Part shown: positions 46,280 to 56,317 of the stretch, in pieces
How positions within the stretch are numbered: position 1 is the stretch's first letter
Layout: each line of letters opens with the position of its first letter
From: Vicia villosa
Lineage: Eukaryota > Streptophyta > Magnoliopsida > Fabales > Fabaceae
DNA length: 64,000 bases
Reading direction: 5' to 3'
Assembly (NCBI RefSeq): GCF_029867415.1
Contig: NC_081182.1
Location: 13,080,497 to 13,144,496, forward strand
The notes under the pieces: model-generated
Told to the model about the DNA's origin: nothing
The model's input: the letters and a program-made list of their open reading frames with translations, nothing else
Database searches by the model: none
Program-made: the position numbers and the translations under genes

Positions 46280-46850
46280 GATTAGCTTTTACATGGACAA
46301 GTGCTACTAAATATACTACTACTAATACTAATAGCTTTAACATGGACAAGTTATACTAATACTAATAGCTTTAACATGGACAAGTGCTACTAAATATATT
46401 ACTAAATACTACTGATAAGTTTAAATGATACTGCTAGTTCCATATAAAAATATATAAATACTATAGCATAATTGAAATACAAGATAAAGACTACACATTA
46501 TTTACCTATTAAAGACAATAGCAGAAATAAAAATATATAAATACTATAGCAGAATTGAAATAAAAGACAAAAATATATTTACCTATTAAAGACTACACAT
46601 TATTAGATACTACTAGTTTCTTACATTATAAAACTATATACCTTGTTTTTTTTTTTACAAAAAACTATATACCTTATTAATGGATCTTAAAAATACTATA
46701 GCAGAATTCAAATACAAGATAAAACAAAATTGAAATATAAAAATGTAATACAAGACTGAAAAAAAAACGTAATACAAGATAAAGCAGAATTGAAATACCA
46801 GCATTGTGTTTCAATAATTTCAATAAAAATACCAGATTGAAATACCAGTA
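46280..46850. repeat. Imperfect local repeats inside the hAT-like element
   Basis: AGCTTTTACATGGACAAGT-type units occur three times between about 46284 and 46385. The block AAATATATAAATACTATAGC plus AGAATTGAAATA recurs near 46448, 46532 and, partly, 46692-46790. Confidence 0.65.
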
Positions 46851-46944
46851 TAGTTTGAATTGGATTGAACTTATTTGCTGAAGTTCAATTTCATCACTAA
46901 CACTCTACTGTACTTTGTTAAAAAAAACACCAGCATAGCATGAC

Positions 46945-47059
46945 CAACCTTCCGTCGTCGTTCCTTTTGCATAACAACACCGGTCCACCGCAGCGGAATC
47001 GAAGATGGAGGCGCGGTGGACCGGTGTTGTTATGCAAAAGGAACGACGACGGAAGGTTG
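46945..47059. repeat. Perfect 47-bp inverted repeat with 21-base loop
   Basis: Arms 46945-46991 and 47013-47059 are exact reverse complements, separated by 46992-47012. The arm begins CAACCTTCCGTCGTCG and ends CACCGGTCCACCGC. Transcription in either direction would give a 47-base-pair hairpin. Surrounding sequence does not continue the pairing. Confidence 0.9.
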
Positions 47060-47259
47060 TTGTTGTTCGTACTTGGTATTTCACTTCTCTTCTTTGGTTT
47101 TTTCTAGAAACTGGTGTGTCGGTATGTGAAACACTGAAACTAATTAACAAAAAGATTTGAGTTAAAAAAATTTAAAAAAAAAACATAAGCAATCGAACCA
47201 CCGGTTTACGGTTCGCACCGGTTCCTGTTGAAACTGTTGTTTTTAGCACTTCAGTTGGC

Positions 47260-47366
47260 GTAACCGGTTACGCCTGTTACCGTAACCGGTTACGAACCCG
47301 TGAAACAGATTTACTGTAGATGTTGCGTTTGCGTAACCGGTTACGCTGTTTGCCGTAACCGGTTAC
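47260..47366. promoter_or_regulatory. Four GTAACCGGTTAC palindromes in 5' LTR U3
   Basis: Exact copies at 47260-47271, 47282-47293, 47333-47344 and 47355-47366. Within each pair the spacing is 22 bases start to start. The cluster ends 72 bases before the TATA box, where an enhancer would be expected. A regulatory role is inferred. Confidence 0.6.
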
Positions 47367-47437
47367 ACTGAAGCCCAACTGTTTTTCTGTTTGTTTTAGG
47401 GTGTTTTAAATCATTCCAATCATTTTGTAACTTGTAC

Positions 47438-47444
47438 TATATAA
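47438..47444 (+). promoter_or_regulatory. TATA box of copia B 5' LTR
   Basis: ACTATATAAGGAG. The 3' LTR has ATTATATAAGG at the same place. Confidence 0.65.
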
Positions 47445-47605
47445 GGAGCTCACTACTCCTATGTTGTGGTTAATGCCAATTCACTATCTCACCCTCAATT
47501 ACTCTCTCTCTCTATTATTTCTATTCATTCTTTAATCTTCATCTTCTTCAATTGATCATTTTCCCCATTAAAGAAACCTTAATTTGATTTGTATGTTCCA
47601 ACATT

Positions 47606-47618
47606 TGGCATCAAGAGC
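47606..47618 (+). other. Copia B primer-binding site
   Basis: TGGCATCAAGAGC starts two bases after the LTR, a variant of the initiator-Met site TGGTATCAGAGC. Confidence 0.65.
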
Positions 47619-47647
47619 TCTGGTTTTGATCCGATTCCGCTGTAACA

Positions 47648-50600
47648 ATGAGTACCAATGATCGAATCCCATCCAATTTACCGATTCTTGATTCGAAGAA
47701 TTACGACAAGTGGTCTAAGCAAATGAAAGTCTTGTTTGGATATCAAGAAGTTCTCGATATCGTCAACAATGGTGTCACACCTCTTAGGGCTGAACCTACA
47801 ACTGCACATCAAGCTACTTTCAGGGAAGAGAAGAAGAAAGATTACAAAGCTCTCTTCTTGATACACTCTTGCGTCGATGGTGATAACTTCGAAAAGGTCG
47901 GTGATTGCGAGTCCGCGAGGCAAGCTTGGTTAATTCTTGAGAAAGCATATGCTGGGGCTGCGAAGGCGAAGGTTGTGAGGTTACAAACTCACAAGAGGCA
48001 ATTCGAGTTAACGCAAATGGAAGAGAAGGAAACGATCAACGATTATGTGACGCGCATTACGCGCCTAGTGAATCAAATCAAGTCGTGTGGGGAAACGATC
48101 TTAGAGCAGAATGTTGTGTCAAAAATCTTACGTTCGTTGACGTCAAGATTCGACAACATTGTGGTTGCTATTGAAGAGTCGAAGGACCTTACGTCGCTGA
48201 GCAAGGATGAGCTTCAAAGTTCCCTAGAAGCACATGAACAAAGAATGGACGAGAGAGGAAGCGATAAAGCAAAGGCGGAATTAGCTTTGCAAGCTCGTTT
48301 CAATGAAAAGAGTAAAGGTTCGAAAGGGAAATGGCCTTCGAAAGGGAAGCAAGGCGATGGTGAACCTAAACATTCGAAGGGACAAAAGGGTGAGAGCAGC
48401 AGCTCAAACGGTTATGGTGATCGAAGCAACGCGAGAGGTGGAAAACCAAGAGACATGAGCAAAATACAATGCTGGAAATGCAGGAAACTTGGGCATTTTC
48501 AATCAAAGTGTGGTGCTAAACAGCTTGAAACTAAAGGGGATGAAGCCAAGGTTGCTAGGCAAGAGGTGGATGATGAAGCCACACTCTTAATGATGATTAC
48601 CGATGAGTGCGAAGACATGGCAGAGGTGCTGGACAGCAGCTGCAAGTCACGGGACAGCAGCTACAGCAGTGCAGAAAAAGCGACAGTTTTGAGTTCGGAA
48701 CAAAATGTGATGATTTCGGTTCGTGATGGAACTCAAGGCAAAAAGGAGTGGTACTTAGACTCCGGATGTTCAACGCATATGACGGGAAGAAGAGATTGGT
48801 TTGTGCAAATCAATCAAGTGGCGAAAAACAAAGTGAAGTTTGCGGACGATTCCACTCTCATGGCCGAAGGTGTCGGTGATGTGTTGATCGAGAAAAAGGA
48901 TGGTGGACATTCTATGATCAAGGATATGCTGTATATTCCAGGTATTAAGTGTAATCTTTTGAGTATTGGTCAATTGCTCGAAAAAGGTTACAATATACGG
49001 TTGGAAGATAAGATCTTGCGGGTTGTTGATGCTAATGGAGTGTTGATCCTAAAGGCTCCCATGGCTACCAATAGGACTTTCAAAGTTGAGCTGAAAGTAT
49101 TGGAGCATAGGTGCTTAGCTACAGCTGCAAGTAGAGAGGAGTGGTTATGGCATTATCGTCTCGATCACTTGAATTTTCGTGATCTCAAAGCGTTGCAACA
49201 AGAAGGTATGGTTACCGGGCTGCCACACATTAACGTTCCAGCTGAGTTGTGTGAGGAATGTGTGAAAGGAAAACAACACAAAGGAAGTTTTAGCAAGGAT
49301 GCGGGTCATAGGACCAATGCACACCTTGAGGTGGTGTATCCGATGTTTGTGGACCTATGCACGTGGACACATTTGGTGGCAATCGATATTTTGTCACGTT
49401 CATTGACGATTTTAGTAGAAAGTTGTGGACTTACGTCATCAAGAGAAAGGATGAGGTGTTTGATGTATTCAAGCGGTTTAAGTCCATGGCGGAGAGGCAA
49501 TGCGGTCGCAAGTTGAAAGTTCTCAAAACGGACGGTGGAGGTGAGTATACCTCGGTTGCGTTTGGGAAGTATTGTGATGATGAGGGTATAGTGCGTGAGG
49601 TTGTACCACCCTATACGCCGCAGCAAAATGGTATTGCCGAGAGGAAAAATCGTTCGATTATGAACATGGTTCGAAGCATGTTAAGCGGTAAAGGTCTACC
49701 GAAGGAACTATGGGGAGAAGCGGTCTCTACAGCCACATACTTATTGAATCGTTGTCCTACAAAGAAGCTTGAAAAGCTTACACCGGAAGAGGCTTGGTGT
49801 GGATTCAAACCGAATCTAAGTCATTTGCGTGTATTCGGTTCGGTGGCATATAAACATGTGCCGGGACAATTGAGAAAGAAGTTGGACGATAAAGGAGAAG
49901 AAATGATATTCGTTGGATATCACTCTACAGGCGGTTACAAACTGTTCGATGCGAGAAATCGGAAGATTCAAATTAGTCGAGATGTTATTTTTGAAGAAAA
50001 TAACAGCAGCAGTCTCAGCGTAACCGGTTACGGCCAGCCAGTACAAACTGGCGTAACCGGTTACGGACAGGAAAAACAAAGTCAGAATTCTGCAGGGAAC
50101 AACGTAACCGGTTACGGCCAGCCAGTACATACAGGCGTAACCGGTTACGAGCAGAACAGAATTCCAACTGCTGTATTTTTTGATGATCCAGTCAGTCCCG
50201 AAACAGTTCCGCAGCCTCCGAATAACGTTCAAACTGAAGAGCACCGTAGAAGATCAACAAGGCAAAGGGTGTTGCCTTCTAGACTCCAAGAATGCGAGAG
50301 ATTCCAAGATAACGAAGTTAATAATGAAGGTGATTTCGTTCATTTTGCGCTTATGGCCGAATCCGAACCGGTGAATACGGAGGAGGCTCTAAGGGATCCA
50401 AAATGGATTTGTGCAATGAAAGAGGAGCTGGAATCAATCGAGAAAAATGGTACTTGGGAGTTAGTTGATCTACCTCATGGTAAAAAGCCAATTGGTGTCC
50501 GTTGGGTCTTTAAAGTGAAAGCAAATCCGAAGGGCGAGATAATCAAGTATAAGGCTCGATTAGTAGCAAAAGGGTTTTTGCAACGTGAAGGAATAGACTT

Positions 50601-51915
50601 TGAGGAGGTGTTTGCTCCTGTGGCTAGGCTTGAGATCATCCGATTGGTTGTTGGTATTGCAAACAACAACAATTGGAGCGTTTATCAAATGGACGTCAAA
50701 TCTGCATTTTTGAACGGTCCACTTGATGAGGAAGTTTATGTTGGACAGCCCCCTGGTTTTGAAGTAAAGAATCAAGAGATGAGATACTACAAGTTGCATA
50801 AAGCCTTGTATGGTTTGAAACAAGCTCCAAGAGCTTGGAACAAACGCATAGATGGCTTCCTTATTGACATTGATTTCAAGCGGTGTGTGTCCGAACATGG
50901 TGTATATGTGAGATCAAATGCTAAGGATGGAGTGATAATTCTTTGCTTATATGTGGACGATCTCTTGATTACCGGCAGCTGTGAGGAGAGTATTTCAAGG
51001 TTCAAGAAGGAACTCATGAGTGAGTTTGAGATGACGGACCTTGGAATCATGAAATACTTCCTTGGCATAGAGTTCCAAAGGTCAAAAACGGGACTGCTCA
51101 TGCACCAAAGGAGGTATGCACTTGAGATCTTGAAGAGGTGTTAAATGGAACATTGTAATGTTGCCATTACACCATGTGAAGCAAGGCTACAGCTGTCCAA
51201 AAGTGAGGATGAGCAAGATGTTGATCCAACTCAATATCGAAGATTGATTGGATCATTGCGGTATTTGTGCAATACGCGACCGGACTTGGCATTTAGTGTC
51301 GGTATTGCGAGTAGATTCATGGAGAGACCAAAGGTATCTCATATGGCAGCTGTCAAGAGGATCCTTAGATATATTAAAGGGACTCTTGGTTGTGGAATTC
51401 TCTTTCCGGCATCGGATACGAGCCGAAAGTGTGATTTACTTGGTTTCACCGATTCCAATTGGTGTGGTGATAAGGATGATAGAAAGTCAACAGCTGGATA
51501 CATCTTTATGCTAGGTAAAACTCCAATCTCTTGGTGTTCGAAAAAGGAACCGGTGGTAGCACTCTCATCTTGTGAGGCCGAGTATATTGCGGCATCGTTG
51601 TGTGCTTGCCAAGCCATGTGGCTTATGAATCTATTGAAGGAGCTTAATAGTAGTGAGGGTGAGGCTATTACTCTCCTTGTCGACAATGTCTCCGCGATCA
51701 ACCTTGCGAAGAATCCAATTGCACATGGAAGAAGCAAGCACATAAAGATGCAGTTTCATTACTTAAGGGAGTTAGTGAGCGATGGAAAGTTACGATTGGG
51801 GTATTGTCGAAGCGAAGATCAAGTAGCTGACTTATTGACAAAGGGTGTGACCAATGAGGTGTTCAAGAGGCTGAGAAGGAAGCTGAGCATGGTGGACTTG
51901 GACCAACTGAAGTGA
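47648..51915 (+). pseudogene. gag-pol: Copia B gag-pol polyprotein with one frameshift and one stop
   Basis: The ATG at 47648 begins gag (LPILDSKNYDKWSKQMKVLF), with knuckle CWKCRKLGHFQSKC, protease (WYLDSGCSTHMTGRR) and the pre-integrase zinc motif (WHYRLDHLNF...CEEC). A lost T near 49341 shifts the frame just before the integrase core. The next frame carries the core ([44 protein letters not shown]), then a linker containing four VTGY motifs. It goes on through reverse transcriptase ([30 protein letters not shown]). A TAA at 51142-51144 follows KRC, and the same frame continues through RNase H (SSCEAEYIAASLCACQAMWL) to the TGA at 51915. All catalytic motifs are intact. Confidence 0.92.
50020..50148 (+). 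repeat. Four in-frame GTAACCGGTTAC palindromes encoding VTGY in copia B pol
   Basis: Exact copies at 50020-50031, 50053-50064, 50104-50115 and 50137-50148, all in the same codon phase (GTA ACC GGT TAC). They form two pairs with 33-base spacing, repeated after 84 bases (28 codons), so the linker reads [17 protein letters not shown] and then [17 protein letters not shown]. The 12-mer is identical to that in the LTRs. The linker lies between integrase and reverse transcriptase. Confidence 0.95.
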
Positions 51916-51922
51916 GGTGGTG

Positions 51923-52302
51923 TGTTGAAACTGCTGTTTTTAGCACTTCAGTTGGCGTAACCGGTTACGCCTGTTACCGTAACCGGTTACGAACCCGTGA
52001 AACAGATTTACTGTAGATGTTGCGTTTGCGTAACCGGTTACGCTGTTTGCCGTAACCGGTTACACTGAAGCCCAACTGTTTTTCTGTTTGTTTTAGGGTG
52101 TTTTAAATCATTCCAATCATTTTGTAACTTGTATTATATAAGGAGCTCACTACTCCTATGTTGTGGTTAATGCCAATTCACTATCTCACCCTCAATTACT
52201 CTCTCTCTCTCTATTATTTCTATTCATTCTTTAATCTTCATCTTCTTCAATTGATCATTTTCCCCATTAAAGAAACCTTAATTTGATTTGTATGTTCCAA
52301 CA
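51923..52302 (+). repeat. Copia B 3' LTR (380 bp)
   Basis: It starts TGTTGAAACTGCTG after the purine-rich GTGAGGTGGTG and ends TATGTTCCAACA. It differs from the 5' LTR at a few bases, including an extra CT in the CTCTCT run. Confidence 0.95.
51957..52063. promoter_or_regulatory. Four GTAACCGGTTAC palindromes in 3' LTR U3
   Basis: Exact copies at 51957-51968, 51979-51990, 52030-52041 and 52052-52063, with the same 22-base pair spacing as the 5' LTR. Because U3 is transcribed from the 3' LTR, these copies are present in genomic RNA. Confidence 0.6.
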
Positions 52303-52483
52303 GTTCCAAGGCGTGGGCGATCCAAGAAGCGAATTAGGCCGGTTACCTGGCCGGCTCCCGGTCCGACCGGCCGGTCTGGTCCGGTTTTTAAAACATTGAT
52401 TCAACCCACTTCCCGTTTATATGACTGGAGGCAATTGTTTCGGTACTTATATGCTTTTATAAACCCAATTCCTTTCTTGTTTG

Positions 52484-52486
<3 letters not shown>

Positions 52487-52541
<55 letters not shown>
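52487..52541. repeat. (AT)n microsatellite
   Basis: About 27 uninterrupted AT dinucleotides. Confidence 0.98.
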
Positions 52542-52542
<1 letters not shown>

Positions 52543-52654
52543 CTTTTTAAAGTAAAATTTGTTTAAAATATATTTTCATAAAAAATAAGTGAAAATTTTA
52601 ATTTAAATGTAAAAAAAAGCATATTAATGTATTAAAAAAATATAAATAAAAATT

Positions 52655-52790
52655 AGGCGGGCAAGCCTGCCGCCCGCATCTTGACGGGGCGAGCATGATT
52701 TTTATGTTCATTTTATTTGGCGGGCTTGCTCGCCCCGCCCGCTTTTTGGCGGGCTTTAGACGGGGCGGATAGCCCGTTTTGCCACACCTA
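52655..52790. mobile_element. GGCGGGC-rich element end, possibly a truncated hAT
   Basis: GC-rich stretch with inverted GGCGGGC/GCCCGCC blocks in AT-rich surroundings. The right end, read inward on the minus strand, is TAGGTGTGGCAAAACGGGC, like the TAGGGGTGTCAAAACGGGC ends of plant hAT elements. The left terminus is not found. Confidence 0.45.
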
Positions 52791-52842
52791 TTGTCAATTG
52801 ATAAAAAAGTGCAGTGATCAATTGGAATAGTTTTAAAGTATA

Positions 52843-53111
52843 CTCCCTCCGTCCTAAAATATTAGAGAAAAAAATGCATTTTTTTCTCCAAAATATAAGA
52901 AAAAAATTATCTTTTATCTTTTTTAAGGTAAAATTAAATGCAAATTGCATTTAATTTATCCTCTCTCTCATCTTTTCTATAACCAACAACCAATAATAAT
53001 TGTTTTTGCATTTTCGTAAGCAATTTTTTTCAAAAAACCCTCATTATGTTTTTACTTTTTTTAATAAGTGTGATTTTTATTTTTTTCTCTTATATTTTGC
53101 GACGGAGGGAG
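52843..53111. mobile_element. Stowaway MITE (269 bp)
   Basis: Ends CTCCCTCCGTCCTAAAATAT and (reverse) CTCCCTCCGTCGCAAAATAT are the classic Stowaway (Tc1/mariner) terminal repeats. TA duplications flank it at 52841-52842 and 53112-53113. It is AT-rich with no ORF. Confidence 0.92.
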
Positions 53112-53299
53112 TACATCCCTTTTTGTAAATGCAAGAATAAAACAAGACGATCTTGTCTTAAAATAATAGTCGTTTATCTGTTACATTGTCTTATTTAGAT
53201 TGATAGGAAATCACACAAAAAAATTATTATACTATCTTAGATATATATTTTAATTTTGAGATTCTTACAAATTTGAGGCCCTAAGCATGGTTGCACAAG

Positions 53300-54070
53300 C
53301 ATAGGGTATGTTCTGTTGGTACACCAAAAAGTCTTACATTGTTTGAGAATTTATATCGGTCGATTGGAAAATTTATATTGAAGGTTGTCTTTTTGTAACT
53401 TTTCTATTATGTATTATTCAACGACCTATAAAGATCGACTCAATCCATAGGCTCAATCCAGGGATGTTGCACAAGAGCATGTCTCTCCTTCCATCAAATT
53501 GTGGATATGCATTTCACGACTATCCCAATTGGGTAACTTGAAAAAGGTTGTAACTTCCCCTCCTATATAAGTATGACTCTGAGTCACACTCAGGTATATT
53601 TTATTACACAATTGCAAAGTTTCACTCTAATCTCTTATTGACTTGAACATCAGATAATAACCTTTGATGTAGGTACCCTCTCTCATCACCTAAAAGCTGT
53701 AACCATCAAACTAGACACATTTTCGCGGTCGTCATCCTCCACCTATCAACAATTCTCTATTCTAGTACATAATAGCGGTGCCACCTCTGATAATCAATTT
53801 TCTTTGATTCTCTTAATTTTCTTCAATTTTGCAATTGCAATGGTCTTAAATCTCACCTCCGATGAGTGACCGAATTCAACTCGCTCCCAAAATGTTTCCA
53901 AAGATCATCACCTCTAAATCAACCATTGAGATTCTTCAAGATAATGTTATGAAGTTTCCTTCTATTGTCATCGATTATCATCCTCTACGATAAGATCCCC
54001 AAGCTTCAACGATGATTCCTTAATTATTATTCCAATAAACTCGTCAATTCCTCCTTTTCATGTTCCACTT
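53300..54070 (+). repeat. Remnant of a Tat-like LTR and leader
   Basis: CTCCTATATAAGTATGACTC (53559) resembles a TATA region. TTGACTTGAACATCAGAT...GTAGGTACC (53638-53676) parallels the end of the Tat LTR near 56790 (ACTTTGGCATTGGAGTACC, then GCAGGTAC). GCGGTGCCACCTCTG near 53774 could be a decayed primer site. Boundaries are uncertain and no coding is intact. Confidence 0.35.
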
Positions 54071-54077
54071 CCTTTGT

Positions 54078-56317
54078 GTCGCGGCGCTAAAAATACTCGA
54101 GTGCATCGCACATTCGAAATACAATAGAGTTGCCACCGAACTTTATTTATTCCAAAAGAAAAAGAAAAATATCGATAAAACCCATAAAGAACGAAGAATA
54201 AGATGATCGTCGCGACCAAATTAGGGTTCGAGAGTCACTTATGCATGGGGAAGATATTAACACCCCTCACATCCAATGTACTCAACGAAAACCATTTAGT
54301 AAGTCTTGTGAACGAATGTTACCGTGATATTTATTTACGATCTTCAACTTATTATGCGAGGAGAAAGAAAGAAAAGGGTTTTTTTGGGTTTTTTATTATT
54401 GTGTCTGACAAGACTTTGGGTCTCGCTCTTACGTATCTCTAGATGCACTGGAGAACTCAAGGCTATGTAGTTCTAGGTAGCAAATGTTTTGGGTGTTGGT
54501 TGATTTTAGCGAGAGATACTCAATCGCATTCAAACGGAAAACATTGTTGTCCAAAGCATGGATAATTGAACATTTGCATCACTTCAAGAATGGATAACTG
54601 AATCTGGATCCGTACGGATTCTTGCCATCATCATATTCGAGTGGAAAACATTTGATATTTACGTCTGGAAGCGTTGTTTGCATCATCGTGAAATGGAAGG
54701 AGTGCCTTTTGTTTTATGAAATTGGTTTTGACATTGCGCAAAGGCGGAAAAAGAAGATTTGATGAATTTGAAATTGATTTTATATGGATTCGAGCAACCA
54801 TTTGAATGAGGTGTGCACCTTGCGCTCGTTCACCCAAGGTTTCAAAAGGAAATGCATCCAATTGTCCTTTCTCATCCATGTTTATTGAAAAATTGTGAGA
54901 TGAACCTAAGTTTATTTGATTAATGGTGTTTTGAAGCATTTTGATTGTGAGAAGCTTTGAAAAGCACTTGGTGTTGACCAAGGCTTACTTAATTAATTTA
55001 AGAAATTGGCTTGAGTTTGAAAAAGGTTTTAAATGACAACATGAAAGCGATCTATTTGAAGTGAGTGGATACAAAGCAATAGGCTTATTGGTTTTGGAAA
55101 ACACCATTGATGTTGATCAAGGTTTTTAAGTTAGAAAAGACCTACGTTCATTTGTTTTTTATTTTAAAAATGGCTCGATGTTTGATCAAGCGTTATTTAT
55201 TTTGGAAAAGGAAAAGTGGCTGCTTTTAGTTATCACATTATTCGATTATTAAAGCTACATAAACGAAGATAAAGCAAGAATTAAAAGCGAAAAAAAGTAC
55301 AAGCAAGAGAGAGATACATTTTGTTACATGGGGAAAATGAGAATAAAAAACTAAAGGAAATAAAATAAAATACAAAAATAAAATAAATAAAAATAAGAGA
55401 AATAATAAAAGAGACGAGGATGCACTATGAATACAATTGTAAAAGAGTAAAAAAGATCAATGAGTTTAAGATCCTAGTTCTAAAAAGAAAAGCAAGAAAA
55501 ACATTAAAGAAAAATAAAGAAAAGACAAAATGAACTACAAAATGAGGGTGCAATTAGGAAAATGCTCTAGGCTCAATGGAATGGGATTCTACAGGGGTGT
55601 GCTGAGCAATTAAGAGGGGTATGGAAAGGCTTCTTCTTCTCCAATTCCACATTTGATTACTATTCCCTGAGCCACAAAAATGGAAGAAAAAACTTTCAAC
55701 AAAATAGTAAAAATGTCATAACTTTCCCAATTTTTCATAGAATTAAGCAAATAAATAATGAAAATTCATATACTCAATCTCATGAACAAGAATCTGTGCT
55801 CAAAATAAGGAAATAAACAAAATAAATTTATGAAAAAAAATTAAAAAACACAGCAACCCTCTTTTGACTTGATTTGGTCATAACTTGCTTAGTTTTTCAT
55901 GGAATTATGCAAATGAATAATGAAAATTCATCGACTTGATCTCATGAACAAGAATCTATGCTAAATATCAGCAAAGAAATAACAAAATTTACAACAAAAA
56001 AAACGAAAAAATTAATTGTCATTTAATCACTTTTGCTCATGGAGGTTCAAGAACACTTTAAGCTCTTGATTTTGAATCAATGGAATTTTCATGCAAAATG
56101 GTGATGATAAAAATACTAAATAAATAAAGAACAAATATTAATGCAGTAGAATTAAATAAATAACAAGTATTAGAGCCTACCTAAAATAAAATTCAATAAA
56201 GAAAAGAAAGAAATACTTGAAAAAAAATGAAGAGAAAATAAAGAGAATTTTGACTTAGTTTTTGTAAGAAATTGATGGTGAAGTTTGTGAATGAGAATGA
56301 GTTTATTTATAGATTCT
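54078..56317 (-). repeat. Ogre-related LTR remnant, cut by the Tat element
   Basis: Its left part (GAGTTGCCACCGAACTTTAT, then TTAGGGTTCGAGAGTCACTT and TGCATGGGGAAG) follows the same order of motifs as the left part of the Ogre-2 LTR (GTCGCCACCGACTTTTATTT, then GAGTTCGGGGGGTAATTATG). Near its right end the minus strand reads CTATAAATAAACTC (56312-56299), a TATA candidate. The U3 expected beyond it is missing because the Tat LTR starts there. A 240-base plus-strand frame at 54203 is not a gene. Confidence 0.45.

Larger units (their letters stand above)
47226..47603 (+). repeat. Copia B 5' LTR (378 bp)
   Basis: TGTTGAAACTG...TATGTTCCAACA. U3 holds four copies of GTAACCGGTTAC, and a TATA box follows. 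R/U5 is CT-rich. Confidence 0.95.
47226..52302 (+). mobile_element. Copia B: young Ty1/copia element with palindrome-bearing LTRs
   Basis: LTRs 47226-47603 and 51923-52302 are nearly identical. The 5-bp target duplication GTTCC is at 47221-47225 and 52303-52307. The polyprotein is in copia order on the plus strand, with one single-base deletion and one nonsense codon. It is inserted into the hAT-like element near its right end. Confidence 0.95.
45904..52398. mobile_element. Non-autonomous hAT-like element split by copia B
   Basis: The left end CAATGTTTTAAAAATCGGAC and right end (reverse complement CAATGTTTTAAAAACCGGAC) are inverted repeats with one mismatch. An 8-bp duplication ATTCAACC flanks them (45896-45903 and 52399-52406); eight bases is the hAT hallmark. 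Without copia B and its duplicated target the element is about 1.4 kb. It is CCGG-rich at its ends and has no transposase. It carries short tandem repeats and a perfect hairpin. Confidence 0.8.

Noticed and set aside
46905..47150. 81-codon minus-strand ORF
   Set aside because: It simply spans the perfect inverted repeat; no domain and an asymmetric, repeat-derived peptide.
47260..47366. GTAACCGGTTAC palindromes as ends of a MITE or of the hAT-like element
   Set aside because: They lie inside well-bounded LTRs and recur in the coding region; the hAT-like ends are different (CAATGTTTT) with their own 8-bp duplication.
47260..47366. Palindromes as Grainyhead-type (AACCGGTT) binding sites
   Set aside because: The motif matches the animal/fungal factor, but to my knowledge plants lack this family; only MYB-like or unknown factors are plausible.
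47648..49516. Possible host zinc-knuckle protein gene
   Set aside because: It lies between matching LTRs with a target duplication and continues into integrase, so it is copia gag-pol.
47260..50148. CRISPR-like array of regularly spaced palindromic repeats
   Set aside because: Only four short copies per cluster, in eukaryotic LTR and coding DNA, with repeated rather than unique spacers.
54203..54442. 79-codon plus-strand ORF
   Set aside because: It lies in Ogre-like LTR sequence and has no motif.
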